From positions 3,286,001 through 3,350,000 of the forward strand of contig NZ_CP073714.1 in assembly GCF_023101145.1 (NCBI RefSeq): a DNA stretch of 64,000 nucleotides, written 5' to 3'. The translations under genes were made by a program, and so were the position numbers. How positions within the stretch are numbered: the first letter of the stretch is position 1; every line of letters starts with the position of its first letter. The notes under the pieces are model-generated. The model saw only the letters and a program-made list of their open reading frames with translations. It was not told the origin of the DNA and ran no database searches. The stretch is from Paenibacillus pabuli (lineage in GTDB: Bacteria; Bacillota; Bacilli; Paenibacillales; Paenibacillaceae). Shown here piece after piece: positions 8,900 through 18,175 of the stretch.

Positions 8900-10393
8900 G
8901 TGGAAGCTGCCATGAAGGCTGGTTCTGTAAAGGATCAACAAGAAACAAAACAATATAAAGTATTTCCGATTTTATTCGCTATGCTGCTCAGCGGCTTTAT
9001 TGGTCTGTTTGGTGAAACGGCACTAAATGTGGCATTGACACCGCTTATGGGATTGCTCGAAGTGGGACCAACTACCATTCAATGGTTAACGACAGGTTAT
9101 CTGCTCGTTTTGGGTATTTTGGTGCCGGTTTCCGGTATGCTGTTACAATGGTTTTCAACGAGACAGTTGTTCACAACTTCTCTGATTTTTTCGATTGCAG
9201 GAACGCTAGTTGCTGCTATTGCACCGAGTTTTGAAGTTCTGTTGGTGGCACGGGTATTGCAAGCTGTAGGTACAGCTCTGTTACTGCCACTAATGTTCAA
9301 CACCATATTGGTAATCTTCCCGATTGAAAAACGTGGCGCTGCCATGGGATTGATTGGTTTGGTTATCATGTTTGCACCAGCAAGTGGTCCGAGTATCTCG
9401 GGTCTGATTCTGGCCAATCTGAGCTGGCACTGGATCTTCTGGATCTCCTTGCCGTTCTTCATTATTTCATTGGTATGCGGCTTGCTGTTTTTACCGAATA
9501 TTTCGAATTTGACCAAGCCCAAAATTGATGTTCTTTCCATTGTGCTTTCCACACTTGGTTTTGGTGGTATCGTGTACGGATTCAGTAGTGCAGGAGGACA
9601 TGGGGATAGTGGTGGTGGCTGGACCAGTCCAATCGTTGTAGCCACACTGGTAATTGGAGTATTATCTTTGCTGCTGTTCAGCATCCGTCAATTGAGAATG
9701 AAACAGCCGATGATGGATCTGCGGGCATTCAAATATCCAATGTTTACAGTCGGCTTGATTCTGATCTTCCTTTGTATGATGATGATGTTGTCATCCATGC
9801 TGATCCTGCCGATGTACCTGCAACAAGGTATGGCGGTTACGGCACTGACTGCCGGTCTGGTACTGCTTCCGGGCAGCTTGCTGAATGGATTCTTGTCCCC
9901 GGTTATGGGTCGTCTGTTTGACAAGTTCGGTCCAAAATGGCTTGTGATTATTGGTCTTGCGATTGTGACAGTTGTACTCTTCATGTACACAGGAATTACT
10001 CCAACAACAACTCTGACCAAAATTATTACGCTGCATGTATTCATGATGATTGGGATTTCGATGATTATGATGCCTGCACAAACCAACGGCTTGAATCAAT
10101 TGCCACCTGCTTTCTACCCGCACGGAACGGCGATTATGAATACATTGCAGCAGGTATCAGGAGCTATTGGTACAGCTGTTGCGGTAAGTATACTGAGCGC
10201 AGGTCAGACCCGCTTCTTGAGCGGTGTAACGAACCCTGAAAGTCCAGAGAATCAATTGGCAGGTTTCACGTCCGGTGTACAAAATGCTTTTATTTTCGCA
10301 ATGGTTCTTGCGATCATTGGACTGATCATTTCACTTTTCGTGAAAAGAGTTAAGGTCGGAGCTCAGCAGGGTCAACAAGGTCCTATGCATTAA
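8900..10393 (+). CDS. MFS drug efflux transporter, DHA2 (EmrB/LmrB-like), 14 TM
   Basis: Integral membrane proton-coupled exporter of 497 residues with about 14 hydrophobic segments. QWLTTGYLLVLGILVPVSG matches the second helix of the DHA2 group. The antiporter motif C is present as APASGPSISGLI. The GTG at 8900 was chosen because GAGGAGG (8885-8891) sits 8 bases upstream, while the TTG at 8879 has no such site. It follows the TetR regulator by 53 bp. Likely exports lipophilic antibiotics, as LmrB does for lincomycin, but the drug range is unknown. Confidence 0.92.
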   Translation: MEAAMKAGSVKDQQETKQYKVFPILFAMLLSGFIGLFGETALNVALTPLMGLLEVGPTTIQWLTTGYLLVLGILVPVSGMLLQWFSTRQLFTTSLIFSIAGTLVAAIAPSFEVLLVARVLQAVGTALLLPLMFNTILVIFPIEKRGAAMGLIGLVIMFAPASGPSISGLILANLSWHWIFWISLPFFIISLVCGLLFLPNISNLTKPKIDVLSIVLSTLGFGGIVYGFSSAGGHGDSGGGWTSPIVVATLVIGVLSLLLFSIRQLRMKQPMMDLRAFKYPMFTVGLILIFLCMMMMLSSMLILPMYLQQGMAVTALTAGLVLLPGSLLNGFLSPVMGRLFDKFGPKWLVIIGLAIVTVVLFMYTGITPTTTLTKIITLHVFMMIGISMIMMPAQTNGLNQLPPAFYPHGTAIMNTLQQVSGAIGTAVAVSILSAGQTRFLSGVTNPESPENQLAGFTSGVQNAFIFAMVLAIIGLIISLFVKRVKVGAQQGQQGPMH

Positions 10394-10414
10394 TTAAAAG
10401 TCATATGAGAAATG

Positions 10415-10455
10415 AAACGGTGCTCTCTCTTCAATAGAGGGGGCGCCGTTTTTTT
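10415..10455 (+). terminator. Intrinsic terminator after the efflux gene
   Basis: A 15-bp stem (AACGGTGCTCTCTCT with AGAGGGGGCGCCGTT, including G-U pairs) and a short loop are followed by seven T. The next 230 bp up to 10688 hold no gene that I can support. Confidence 0.85.
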
Positions 10456-10688
10456 GTACCTTGACATGAAACGGGTTCCATCCATTAAAGTGAAATCGTA
10501 TAGTTCCCCTGGATTGAATATGAAGACAGCCTCTGGAATAAATCTCGATGTTGGAAGCAAATAGTTCATGATCTGATGAAATTGTATATGTTCATATGGA
10601 ATTTTAAAGTTAATATAGAGAGTAGATTAATGATAACGAATAGAAGAAAACGTTTTAGAGTGTATTTTATAAGCAAGGAGACGTCTTT

Positions 10689-11342
10689 ATGAGAATCGTT
10701 AAATCTATACCTGCGAATATAGAACAGTTGCTAGATCGCTATGAAAAAAACGGTCATCTGACTATGCAAGCTTCGCTAATGGGAAAGCAGTCGGTTGTCT
10801 ATCGTATACAAGATTACTGCCTTAAGATATATACGCCTCGCGGAAAGGTGAATGGAGAATTGGAGTGTGAAGCGCTCTTGTCATTGCAAAACAATCGTCA
10901 TGTTCCCGAATTGTATGCGTACGCTGCTGGGAATTTTGTGCTGACAGAATGGATTGAGGGATTCAATCTGGGACAGTATCGGGCAACATACGGAGACATA
11001 CCGCGCAACCTGATATATGATATGTTTTCAACAGAACTTCAGCAGATTCAGGCCGGTTATCTCGATTGGGATGTCATACGATATGAGAATTTGTTATGGA
11101 CGGCAACAGGAGAGGTCAAGCGAACTGATTTTTGGCTGTGTGAGCCTGTCAGCTGCATGCGTATTCGAGAGCGATTACAACAAGAGATTTTTCGAAAGAC
11201 TGAGCGGATATACAGCGGTGATGGTGCTAACCTGGAGGAGGTTATGCATTATCTTGATCGACACGGTCTAACGAGCATGGAGGTTCAGGAGACATTGGCA
11301 CATTTCAGATTGCAAACACCAAGAATGGCATTAGCACAGTGA
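10689..11342 (+). CDS. Kinase-fold protein of unknown function (aminoglycoside/RIO-kinase-like)
   Basis: A 217-residue cytoplasmic protein that I cannot assign to a named gene. It has a degenerate protein-kinase layout: K46 in YCLKIYTP as the possible ATP lysine, E59 in a helix-C position, a hinge-like VLTEWIEG (84-91), a catalytic-loop-like LDWDVIRYENLLW (125-137) and TDFW (146-149) in the DFG position. The ATG is preceded by AAGGAG. It stands alone between two terminators. The catalytic loop deviates in Asp-to-Asn spacing, so it may be inactive or phosphorylate a small molecule. Confidence 0.7.
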   Translation: MRIVKSIPANIEQLLDRYEKNGHLTMQASLMGKQSVVYRIQDYCLKIYTPRGKVNGELECEALLSLQNNRHVPELYAYAAGNFVLTEWIEGFNLGQYRATYGDIPRNLIYDMFSTELQQIQAGYLDWDVIRYENLLWTATGEVKRTDFWLCEPVSCMRIRERLQQEIFRKTERIYSGDGANLEEVMHYLDRHGLTSMEVQETLAHFRLQTPRMALAQ

Positions 11343-11358
11343 AACCTCTAACCTAAAA

Positions 11359-11400
11359 TAAAATACCCCTGACGATACCAGAATCGTTAGGGGTATTTTT
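11359..11400. terminator. Bidirectional intrinsic terminator
   Basis: Perfect AAAATACCCCT...AGGGGTATTTT hairpin between the convergent kinase-like and hydrolase genes, with T-runs on both strands. The inner CGAT...ATCG bases extend the stem. Confidence 0.9.
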
Positions 11401-11442
11401 GCAAATGAACTGTACAGCCAGTTTGGCATTTCTTCAGGGAAT

Positions 11443-12423
11443 CTACTTCTTAACCAGTTCCAATATTTCATCGGCAACAAGATCCGGATGATATTGATGA
11501 ATATAGTGCTCGGTATCTTTAACGGTCTCATGTTTGGAGTGTTCCGACCAGGACGTAAATTCAGCTTGGGTTTTATCCCATATAGGCTCACTGGCTCCAA
11601 AGTAATCTGCTGTCAGTATGGTAAGCGGAAACGGGAAGGGCTTTTTGTTGTCGACGACAACCTCGGCATTGGCTGTCATTTCACGTAATTCATCCACGGT
11701 GTTGGCATTCCCATAGTTAAGCAGTAGAGCCGTTGTATCTATTTTCTTCAGATTATCTGGTACGAACTTCAGACCGTTGCGATTGGCATTGGAGGCTTCC
11801 AAAACAGCGTCAGACTGTAAGGTCAACCGAAACAAACCGGTTTTGATCCGGAATTGGTTCATGAAGCCACCAATCACACTTGACATATCGTCAGTGTCAT
11901 TGGCGTAATATTCCGGACTTCCTCCATCCACCATGACAATACCTTGTACTTCATCCGGATACTTTTGCGCAAACCGGAGTGTTTCCAGCGAACCGAGGGA
12001 ATGACCTACCAAGACGTATGGTGGCTTTTGCCCAGATACCTCTAATAACTCATGCAATTCATCTGCCACGGTATCGACATCGCGTTTCTTATCGGTCATA
12101 TCGCTATAACCATAGCCAAAGCGATCGTAAACCGCAAATTTTGTATAAGGTGCCAGCTTTTCATAGAGCGGATAATAATCCACATAAGGATCAGCTGTGC
12201 CCCATCCGGATGCAAGGACAACAGTTACATCTCCTTGACCACCCGTATATAAATGCATATTGTCTCCATGTATACTGTAGAGCTTGCCAGGTGGAATAAA
12301 TGTTTTCTGATCCTGACGGGTACTCACTTGTTGATAGATAAAGCCCGTAATCAGAAGGAGAAGTAAAGCCACTGCCCCGAATATAAACGTCTTAAATAAT
12401 CTTCTGCGAAATTTTTTCATCAT
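11443..12423 (-). CDS. Membrane-anchored alpha/beta hydrolase
   Basis: A 326-residue protein starting with basic residues (MMKKFRRRLFK) and one hydrophobic helix (about residues 12-30), so most of it faces the outside. The alpha/beta-hydrolase core shows GWGTADPYVDYYP near the oxyanion region, the nucleophile elbow GHSLGS and a C-terminal HYIHQYHPD supplying the histidine. Related proteins act as esterases, lipases or haloperoxidase-like enzymes; the substrate is unknown. The start is not decided by a strong ribosome binding site: GAGAG is adjacent, so the second Met (12420) is equally possible. It is monocistronic. Confidence 0.85.
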   Translation of the reverse strand: MMKKFRRRLFKTFIFGAVALLLLLITGFIYQQVSTRQDQKTFIPPGKLYSIHGDNMHLYTGGQGDVTVVLASGWGTADPYVDYYPLYEKLAPYTKFAVYDRFGYGYSDMTDKKRDVDTVADELHELLEVSGQKPPYVLVGHSLGSLETLRFAQKYPDEVQGIVMVDGGSPEYYANDTDDMSSVIGGFMNQFRIKTGLFRLTLQSDAVLEASNANRNGLKFVPDNLKKIDTTALLLNYGNANTVDELREMTANAEVVVDNKKPFPFPLTILTADYFGASEPIWDKTQAEFTSWSEHSKHETVKDTEHYIHQYHPDLVADEILELVKK

Positions 12424-12627
12424 CTCTCACATACTCTCTCTGTATTTTCTCTATCATATATGCCCAATCTTATTGGAGAGAAAACAGAGACTTAATTCCA
12501 CCTTAATTATTTTTCACCCGATATAATTGGATGAAATGTATATTTCTCAGAATTGATTGATAGCCAAAGGCGGCACTGTTGATATATTATACCGATATGA
12601 AGAATAGAAAGGGCGAAGAAGCGGAAC

Positions 12628-12647
12628 GTGCTTATAAATGTAAGCGC
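12628..12647 (+). other. Leader hairpin before the response regulator gene
   Basis: GTGCTTA and TAAGCGC can form a 7-bp stem with a TAAATG loop about 50 bp upstream of the start codon. The stretch just before it (AGAAGCGGAACGT) resembles the start of the large leader element at 41117-41226 (AGAAGCGGAGCGT). This may be a degenerate relative of that element; the evidence is weak. Confidence 0.3.
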
Positions 12648-12695
12648 TATCTTATCGAACGCCTTAGCTGCACATTGTAAAAGGGGGGCATCGCG

Positions 12696-14204
12696 ATGAA
12701 AGTATTGATTGCGGATGACGACGATTATACAAGAGAAGGGCTAGTAGAGGCTATCGACTGGAAGAGCTTTGGTGTACATGAGGTGCTTCAGGTCGAGGAT
12801 GGAGCCAAGGCTTTGCGTATAGCAACCGCTCAAAGGCCTGAGATTGTCATTACGGATATACGGATGCCGAAGCTGAATGGTATCGAATTTGCTGAACAGT
12901 TCGTGGCAGTCTGTCCGGATAGCAAGCTGTTATTCATGAGCGGGTATATGGACGTGGCTTATCTGAAAAGTGCGATACAGCTCTCGGCTGTCGATTATGT
13001 GGAGAAGCCAATCAAGCTGCCGGAGATGGAGAATGCCATTCAGAAGACAGTACATTATATCGCTGAACGGAGGGCACAGCATTTGCTGCTGGATCAGAAG
13101 ATGGATTTGGAGCGTGTGAAGCTGGCTAATGCTTTGAGAACACAGTCCCACCAAGCTGATGAACTTAGGCGTAAAGCTCAGGAGATCGGTTATCCGATAC
13201 ATGCGAGCTATGTATGTCTGATCATATCTCAGTTCAATAAAGAAATGCCAGTTGATGCTGTCAACATCCAGAACTATTGGGAACAACATAACTTTGCTAC
13301 CATCGCCGAGCAATTGGATTATGACCGTTTGCTGCTTGTCGTGTCACTGCCCCGACCGGATGATGAGATGGTGAGGGTACTGGCACAAACGCTATGCAGG
13401 GAGTACAGCGAACTTCGTATTGCAGCTGGTCAGGTAGTGGCCGGATTGGAGGAAGTATCCAGAAGTTTCCGCGAAGCGGTACTGGCCATGGAACGTGTTT
13501 TTTTCAAGCCAGATCTGTGTTACTTCAAATATGATCCGGTGAATTACGCACCACAAGGGCTCAGAAGTGACATATATCCTGAATTCTACCGGTTGTTGAA
13601 GCAGGAACCGGAAGGATTGATCAACTGGATGGAGACGTTCTGTAACAGAGTGCTGGCAGAAGGGGAACTGGCAAGAGAAAGAGTTCTGTCCATGTGTGTC
13701 ACGTTCGCCAATGCGCTGTTCAAGGAGAGGAATGGTGTACTGATCCGCACGGGGAACATGGTTCAGATTCAAGATGTGGAGAAGCAGTTGAACGAATGCC
13801 TTACGATGCTTGAGGTGAAGGATCACATGCTTGAGCTATGTTATGCATATCAGGAGGAGTTCACACGGATATCGCCATATTCGGGCTTGATTCGTAATGT
13901 GATGAACTATATTTCTGACCATTGCAGTGATGTAGACCTGGATGTCCGTGAGATTGCAGACCATGTGCACTTATCCACCGCCCATCTTGGTGTTCTGTTC
14001 AAGCAGGAAACAGGAACTACGATTAAACAGTATCTGAATGACTATCGGTTGGAGCTTGCCAAGAAGCTTATTCTTGAGGAGCACTTCAAAATGATCGATA
14101 TTTCGAAAATGTCCGGTTATGCCAGTGCAGGATATTTTGCCAAGGTGTTTAAGGCTGCTATGGGCGTAACGCCTGTGGAATATCGAAAGAAGTTCTCCAA
14201 ATGA
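12696..14204 (+). CDS. Response regulator, YesN type (receiver + AraC HTH)
   Basis: A 502-residue cytoplasmic regulator. The N-terminal receiver has the acidic DDDD cluster near residues 7-10, the phospho-acceptor D54 in ITDIRMP, and K103 in VEKPIK. A central helical region is followed by a double AraC-type helix-turn-helix in the last 100 residues (REIADHVHLSTAHLGVLFKQ and ISKMSGYASAGYFAKVFK). The start follows AAAAGGGGGG. Its stop overlaps the sensor kinase start (ATGA). It probably activates the downstream importer and enzymes (16182-25695). The order regulator-then-kinase is the reverse of the other two pairs in the window. Confidence 0.95.
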   Translation: MKVLIADDDDYTREGLVEAIDWKSFGVHEVLQVEDGAKALRIATAQRPEIVITDIRMPKLNGIEFAEQFVAVCPDSKLLFMSGYMDVAYLKSAIQLSAVDYVEKPIKLPEMENAIQKTVHYIAERRAQHLLLDQKMDLERVKLANALRTQSHQADELRRKAQEIGYPIHASYVCLIISQFNKEMPVDAVNIQNYWEQHNFATIAEQLDYDRLLLVVSLPRPDDEMVRVLAQTLCREYSELRIAAGQVVAGLEEVSRSFREAVLAMERVFFKPDLCYFKYDPVNYAPQGLRSDIYPEFYRLLKQEPEGLINWMETFCNRVLAEGELARERVLSMCVTFANALFKERNGVLIRTGNMVQIQDVEKQLNECLTMLEVKDHMLELCYAYQEEFTRISPYSGLIRNVMNYISDHCSDVDLDVREIADHVHLSTAHLGVLFKQETGTTIKQYLNDYRLELAKKLILEEHFKMIDISKMSGYASAGYFAKVFKAAMGVTPVEYRKKFSK

Positions 14205-15967
14205 GGGCTCTGAAGTGGTTGGGCAATCTATCTCTGCAAAAAAAGCTGGTCATTCTGCTGGCACTCGCAGGCATTATTCCGCTGATGATTACGTTCTCAA
14301 CTACATACGGCGAACTTCGTAATACTGTAATCACCGGACAGAACTATGCAGCCAACCAAAGTTTTGACCAAACTTTATCACTGCTGTCCAGCAAATTCTC
14401 CCACATTGAGGAAGTGTCGTCGATGATTACGATTGACGAGCAGATCAATGCGGTGTTCTCCAAGGACCCGGAGGGCATGCAGGTGTCGGAGCAGCTGTCC
14501 GCCTTTGAACGGATCACCGACTATACACGTATTCTTCAGACAAACTCTGAGATTAACGGGATCGTATATTATATTAATGATGACTTCGTCATTACAGGTC
14601 CACATGCAACGATGTATCGTCCATATGCACAGGTGTCGTCCAAGCCGTGGGTAAAAAGGATCGTTGCAGGGGGCGGCGAAGCGGTGTGGGTGATGATGAA
14701 AGATGAGGGTGCCACATCGTCCGTTAGTTATTTAGCCCTCGGAAGAGTGCTGTGGAATATTAACGACTATTCAGAGCCTGTAGGCATCGTAACGCTGCGT
14801 GTGGAGTTGCCCCAGCTTCAGCCTTATATCATGAATTCAGCTATGGAGCAGCTGGTCTACTTGGATACGGATGAGGGAGAAGTGGTAATCAGCAATGGAC
14901 ATGCGGAGCTGGAACAACGAAGTGGATACAGTTCTCAGGTGAGCCGAAATCAGTTTGAAGAAGTCAAAGTGGGTGACTCCTCTTATATCGTCCGAGATTC
15001 GAGAGTTGGATCCAGCAATCTGTTCCTGCACTCCGTTATATCTCCGGATACGGCAGCTGCAGCCGTTAATCAGGTGAGAAACAAGGTTCTCCTCGTTTAC
15101 TTGCTAGTCTGCCTGGCTCTACTCGTATGCATCATCCCGGTGACGAAATCCATTACGAGTCGCATCTTCTTGCTTATGAACAGAATGAGCCAGGTTCGGC
15201 AAGGCAGATTAAACACGCTAGATATTGCCAACAGGGAGGACGAAGTAGGTCACCTGGTATCAAGCTACAATTATATGATTAACAGTGTCAGGGAACTAAT
15301 GGACAATCAATACAGACTTGGACAAGAAAAGAAAGGGGCAGAACTGCGGGCATTGCAGTCCCAGATTAACCCTCATTTTTTGTATAATACGCTGGATATG
15401 ATCGTTTGGATGGCCCAGAAAGAAGAGAAGCAGAACGTTCAGCAGGTCATTTACGCCCTCTCTGACTATTACAAGTTGATTCTGAATAAAGGGGAAGACT
15501 TTGTAACACTGAGAGATGAGCTGCGGTTATCCGAGATCTATGTAAGCATTCAGCAAAAAAGATTCAAAGGCAAGATCCAATTCGATGTACACGTAGACGA
15601 GGAGATCATGGAATGTATGCTGCCCAAAATTACGCTACAGCCTCTGGTTGAGAACGCGATTGTACACGGTATTCTGGAAAAACCCGAGGGTCATGGCATC
15701 ATTACAATTACGGGAGGCATAGAGGAGGGGCGAGTACGGATCGTGGTCACTGACGATGGCCCTGGCTTAGAGCAATCCCCCTCTCGGCAACACCGCCATC
15801 AAGGGAGCGGATACGGCGTACATAACATCCGCAAACGACTGGAGTTTTATTATAATGAAACGGATGGGATACATTATGAATCAGTTCAGGGTAGAGGCAC
15901 AAGTGTAATTATCAATATTCCCATGGTTTTTCGGGTTACACATGAATTGAAGCAAGCTAGTACATGA
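14201..15967 (+). CDS. Sensor histidine kinase, YesM type
   Basis: A 588-residue membrane kinase. A first helix (about residues 17-35) is followed by an extracellular sensing domain, a second helix (about residues 300-320), a HAMP linker, the His_kinase domain with phospho-acceptor H392 in SQINPHFLYNTLDM, and a HATPase domain (VENAIVHGI; DDGPGL; GSGYGVHNIRKRL). The start overlaps the response regulator stop by 4 bp. In this family the external domain often reads a saccharide, sometimes through the binding lipoprotein. The genes downstream suggest an acidic plant or algal polysaccharide fragment as signal, which is an inference. Confidence 0.95.
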   Translation: MRALKWLGNLSLQKKLVILLALAGIIPLMITFSTTYGELRNTVITGQNYAANQSFDQTLSLLSSKFSHIEEVSSMITIDEQINAVFSKDPEGMQVSEQLSAFERITDYTRILQTNSEINGIVYYINDDFVITGPHATMYRPYAQVSSKPWVKRIVAGGGEAVWVMMKDEGATSSVSYLALGRVLWNINDYSEPVGIVTLRVELPQLQPYIMNSAMEQLVYLDTDEGEVVISNGHAELEQRSGYSSQVSRNQFEEVKVGDSSYIVRDSRVGSSNLFLHSVISPDTAAAAVNQVRNKVLLVYLLVCLALLVCIIPVTKSITSRIFLLMNRMSQVRQGRLNTLDIANREDEVGHLVSSYNYMINSVRELMDNQYRLGQEKKGAELRALQSQINPHFLYNTLDMIVWMAQKEEKQNVQQVIYALSDYYKLILNKGEDFVTLRDELRLSEIYVSIQQKRFKGKIQFDVHVDEEIMECMLPKITLQPLVENAIVHGILEKPEGHGIITITGGIEEGRVRIVVTDDGPGLEQSPSRQHRHQGSGYGVHNIRKRLEFYYNETDGIHYESVQGRGTSVIINIPMVFRVTHELKQAST

Positions 15968-16052
15968 TTTTGATGAGAAAAATCGTGATAACTTTGGATG
16001 CCGTAAACGAAGCAAACGACGGCAGCCTTTCCGTGAATAGGATGAGATCATG

Positions 16053-16086
16053 GCGACAGGTATTTCTACCTGTCGCTTTTGTTTTG
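16053..16086 (+). terminator. Intrinsic terminator between kinase and importer
   Basis: GCGACAGGTA/TACCTGTCGC-type hairpin followed by TTTTGTTTT. It separates the regulator pair from the transporter genes, so the transporter probably has its own promoter in 16087-16165; I could not identify that promoter with confidence. Confidence 0.8.
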
Positions 16087-16181
16087 CATTTTCATCGAAA
16101 AGTACCAGAAATCTTGTGAAATTCGAATAGTAGAGAGGTGTTGTGCCGGACTACAATAGGAAGCAAGGAAAGGGTGATACG

Positions 16182-17144
16182 ATGGCAGAACCAAATATAG
16201 CAATGACAAAAGCGCTCAAACAGAGGAAAAGGCGCTTTGCAGACCTGAGGGAACACAAAACCTATTATATTATGCTGATTCCCCTGGTCGTGTTTTTCAC
16301 CTTATTCAGCTACCTTCCCATGGCGGGGCTCTACAATGCGTTTACCGATTATGATTTTAGCAAGGGGTTGTTCAGTCCGTTTGTTGGGTTAAAAAATTTT
16401 GAGTTCCTGTTCAGAGGAGGCTGGGATTCGATTGTCTGGAAATTGACTCGCAATACGCTGCTCTATAATGTGGCCTTCATTGTGCTCGGTAACATTTGTC
16501 AGATCGCCATGGCGGTCCTGCTTAGGGAACTGACATTCAAGAAATTCATGAAAACGTCGCAGACGCTGATGTTCATGCCTTACTTCGTCTCGATGGTTGT
16601 GGTTGGCTCCATTGTATACAATCTGTTCAACTACAAGTATGGTGTGTTTAACAACGTTTTTACGTCATTGGGCTTGGAGCGCTTTGACTTCTACCAGTCA
16701 CCTGAGGCCTGGCCGTTCATTATCGTCATTATCGAAATCTGGAAGGGGCTCGGGTACGGGACGGTCATCTATTTAGCATCCATTATGGGCATTGATGAAA
16801 GCGTATACGAAGCAGCGTATGTCGATGGCGCCAGCAAGTGGCAACGGATTCGGTACATTACACTGCCGCTTTTGAAGCCGACAGTTATTATCCTGGTTTT
16901 GTTTGCTATCGGAGGGATTATGAGGGGGCAGTTCGATCTGTTCTGGAACATAATCGGTAACAACGGACTGCTGCTGAATGCAACCGACATTATCGATACG
17001 TATGTATACCGTTCATTAACGGTGAATTTCAGTCTTGGACTGGGGACAGCGGCAGGACTATATCAATCGATGTTCGGATTGGTACTTGTTGTGACGGTAA
17101 ATGCAATTGTGCGTAAAGTGGATCGTGAAAATTCTTTATTTTAA
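16182..17144 (+). CDS. Carbohydrate ABC transporter permease (LplB/YteP-like)
   Basis: First permease of an importer of the CUT1 type, 320 residues, six predicted membrane helices. YLPMAGLYNAFTDYDF in the first periplasmic stretch and the coupling loop YEAAYVDGASKWQRIRYITLP (about residues 207-227) are family hallmarks. The ATG at 16182 follows AGGAAAGGGTG; the GTG at 16143 has its ribosome binding site too close. As with other systems of this kind, no ATPase gene is nearby, so a shared MsmX-type ATPase elsewhere is expected (known for Bacillus, inferred here). Confidence 0.93.
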   Translation: MAEPNIAMTKALKQRKRRFADLREHKTYYIMLIPLVVFFTLFSYLPMAGLYNAFTDYDFSKGLFSPFVGLKNFEFLFRGGWDSIVWKLTRNTLLYNVAFIVLGNICQIAMAVLLRELTFKKFMKTSQTLMFMPYFVSMVVVGSIVYNLFNYKYGVFNNVFTSLGLERFDFYQSPEAWPFIIVIIEIWKGLGYGTVIYLASIMGIDESVYEAAYVDGASKWQRIRYITLPLLKPTVIILVLFAIGGIMRGQFDLFWNIIGNNGLLLNATDIIDTYVYRSLTVNFSLGLGTAAGLYQSMFGLVLVVTVNAIVRKVDRENSLF

Positions 17145-17170
17145 TTATCAACGGAATAGGAGGAAGCTTG

Positions 17171-18085
17171 ATGGCACAACTTGCAGCAACATCTGACAAG
17201 AAGAAGTTAAAAGTGGATGCAAGCTCGAAAATATTCGATGTTATGGCTGTGGTCATTGTTGGCTTGGTCGCACTAATCTGCGTCGCTCCATTTATCCTGA
17301 TGCTGTCAGGTTCACTGAGTGATGAATCCAAAATTGTAGTGAACGGCTACTCACTGCTGCCGCAGGATTTCACATTGGATGCGTACAAAATTGTTTTCAC
17401 GACCTTGGGAGGGGAAATTGGGAGGGCGTATCTCGTGACAATCTATGTTACGGTGCTGGGCACGTTACTTGGATTATTGACAACGTCCATGAGCGGATTC
17501 ATTCTATCCCGTCCGGATTTTAAGCACCGGGACAAGGTGGCCTTCTTTATCTATTTTACCACGCTGTTCAGCGGCGGACTGATTCCCACCTACCTGGTGG
17601 TTGCCAATGTGCTGCATCTCAATCATACGTTGTGGGCGATCATTCTTCCGGGTATGCTCTCTCCATTTAATGTGTTCCTGTTCCGCAATTATGTCAAAAG
17701 CATTCCCAATTCCTTGATGGAGTCAGCACGAATCGACGGGGCAGGTGATTTCAGAATCTATTGGCAGATTGTTCTTCCACTCTCGAAGCCTGTTAGTGCA
17801 ACAATCGGACTGTTCCTTGGACTGGGTTACTGGAATAACTGGTTTGGCTATAGTTTGTACCTGATTTCGGATCAGGAGAAATGGGGATTGCAGTATCTGC
17901 TTTATCGTATGTTATCCCGTGTGACGGATGCCGTCAGGGACGCCCAAATTGTTGTGGATCAACTGCCAAGTGAGACGATGAAGCTGGCAACCACCATGCT
18001 GGTAACGGGTCCCATCATACTATTGTATCCGTATATGCAGCGTCATTTTGTAAGCGGTCTGATTGTTGGAGGCGTGAAGGGATAA
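17171..18085 (+). CDS. Carbohydrate ABC transporter permease (LplC/YtcP-like)
   Basis: Second permease, 304 residues, six predicted helices. It shows FSGGLIPTYLVV and the coupling loop MESARIDGAGDFRIYWQIVLPLSKP. The end HFVSGLIVGGVKG is typical of LplC-like proteins. The ATG at 17171 was chosen because AGGAGG lies 7 bases upstream; the TTG one codon before is less likely. It is 26 bp after the first permease and 90 bp before the lipoprotein gene, in one operon. Confidence 0.93.
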   Translation: MAQLAATSDKKKLKVDASSKIFDVMAVVIVGLVALICVAPFILMLSGSLSDESKIVVNGYSLLPQDFTLDAYKIVFTTLGGEIGRAYLVTIYVTVLGTLLGLLTTSMSGFILSRPDFKHRDKVAFFIYFTTLFSGGLIPTYLVVANVLHLNHTLWAIILPGMLSPFNVFLFRNYVKSIPNSLMESARIDGAGDFRIYWQIVLPLSKPVSATIGLFLGLGYWNNWFGYSLYLISDQEKWGLQYLLYRMLSRVTDAVRDAQIVVDQLPSETMKLATTMLVTGPIILLYPYMQRHFVSGLIVGGVKG

Positions 18086-18175
18086 TGATTATGGTTTTAC
18101 ACGATCAGGATATGGTGAAAGGCTGCCACTGGTCGCTCCACATACAAAAATATCATCATAATGGAGGGGATTGTT

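Noticed and set aside
9097..9684. 195-codon minus-strand frame opposite the efflux gene
   Set aside because: Shadow frame produced by the codon pattern of a hydrophobic membrane protein.
16000..16026. GCCGT/ACGGC inverted repeat after the sensor kinase gene
   Set aside because: Only 5 bp of stem with a long loop; the real terminator is the much stronger hairpin at 16053.
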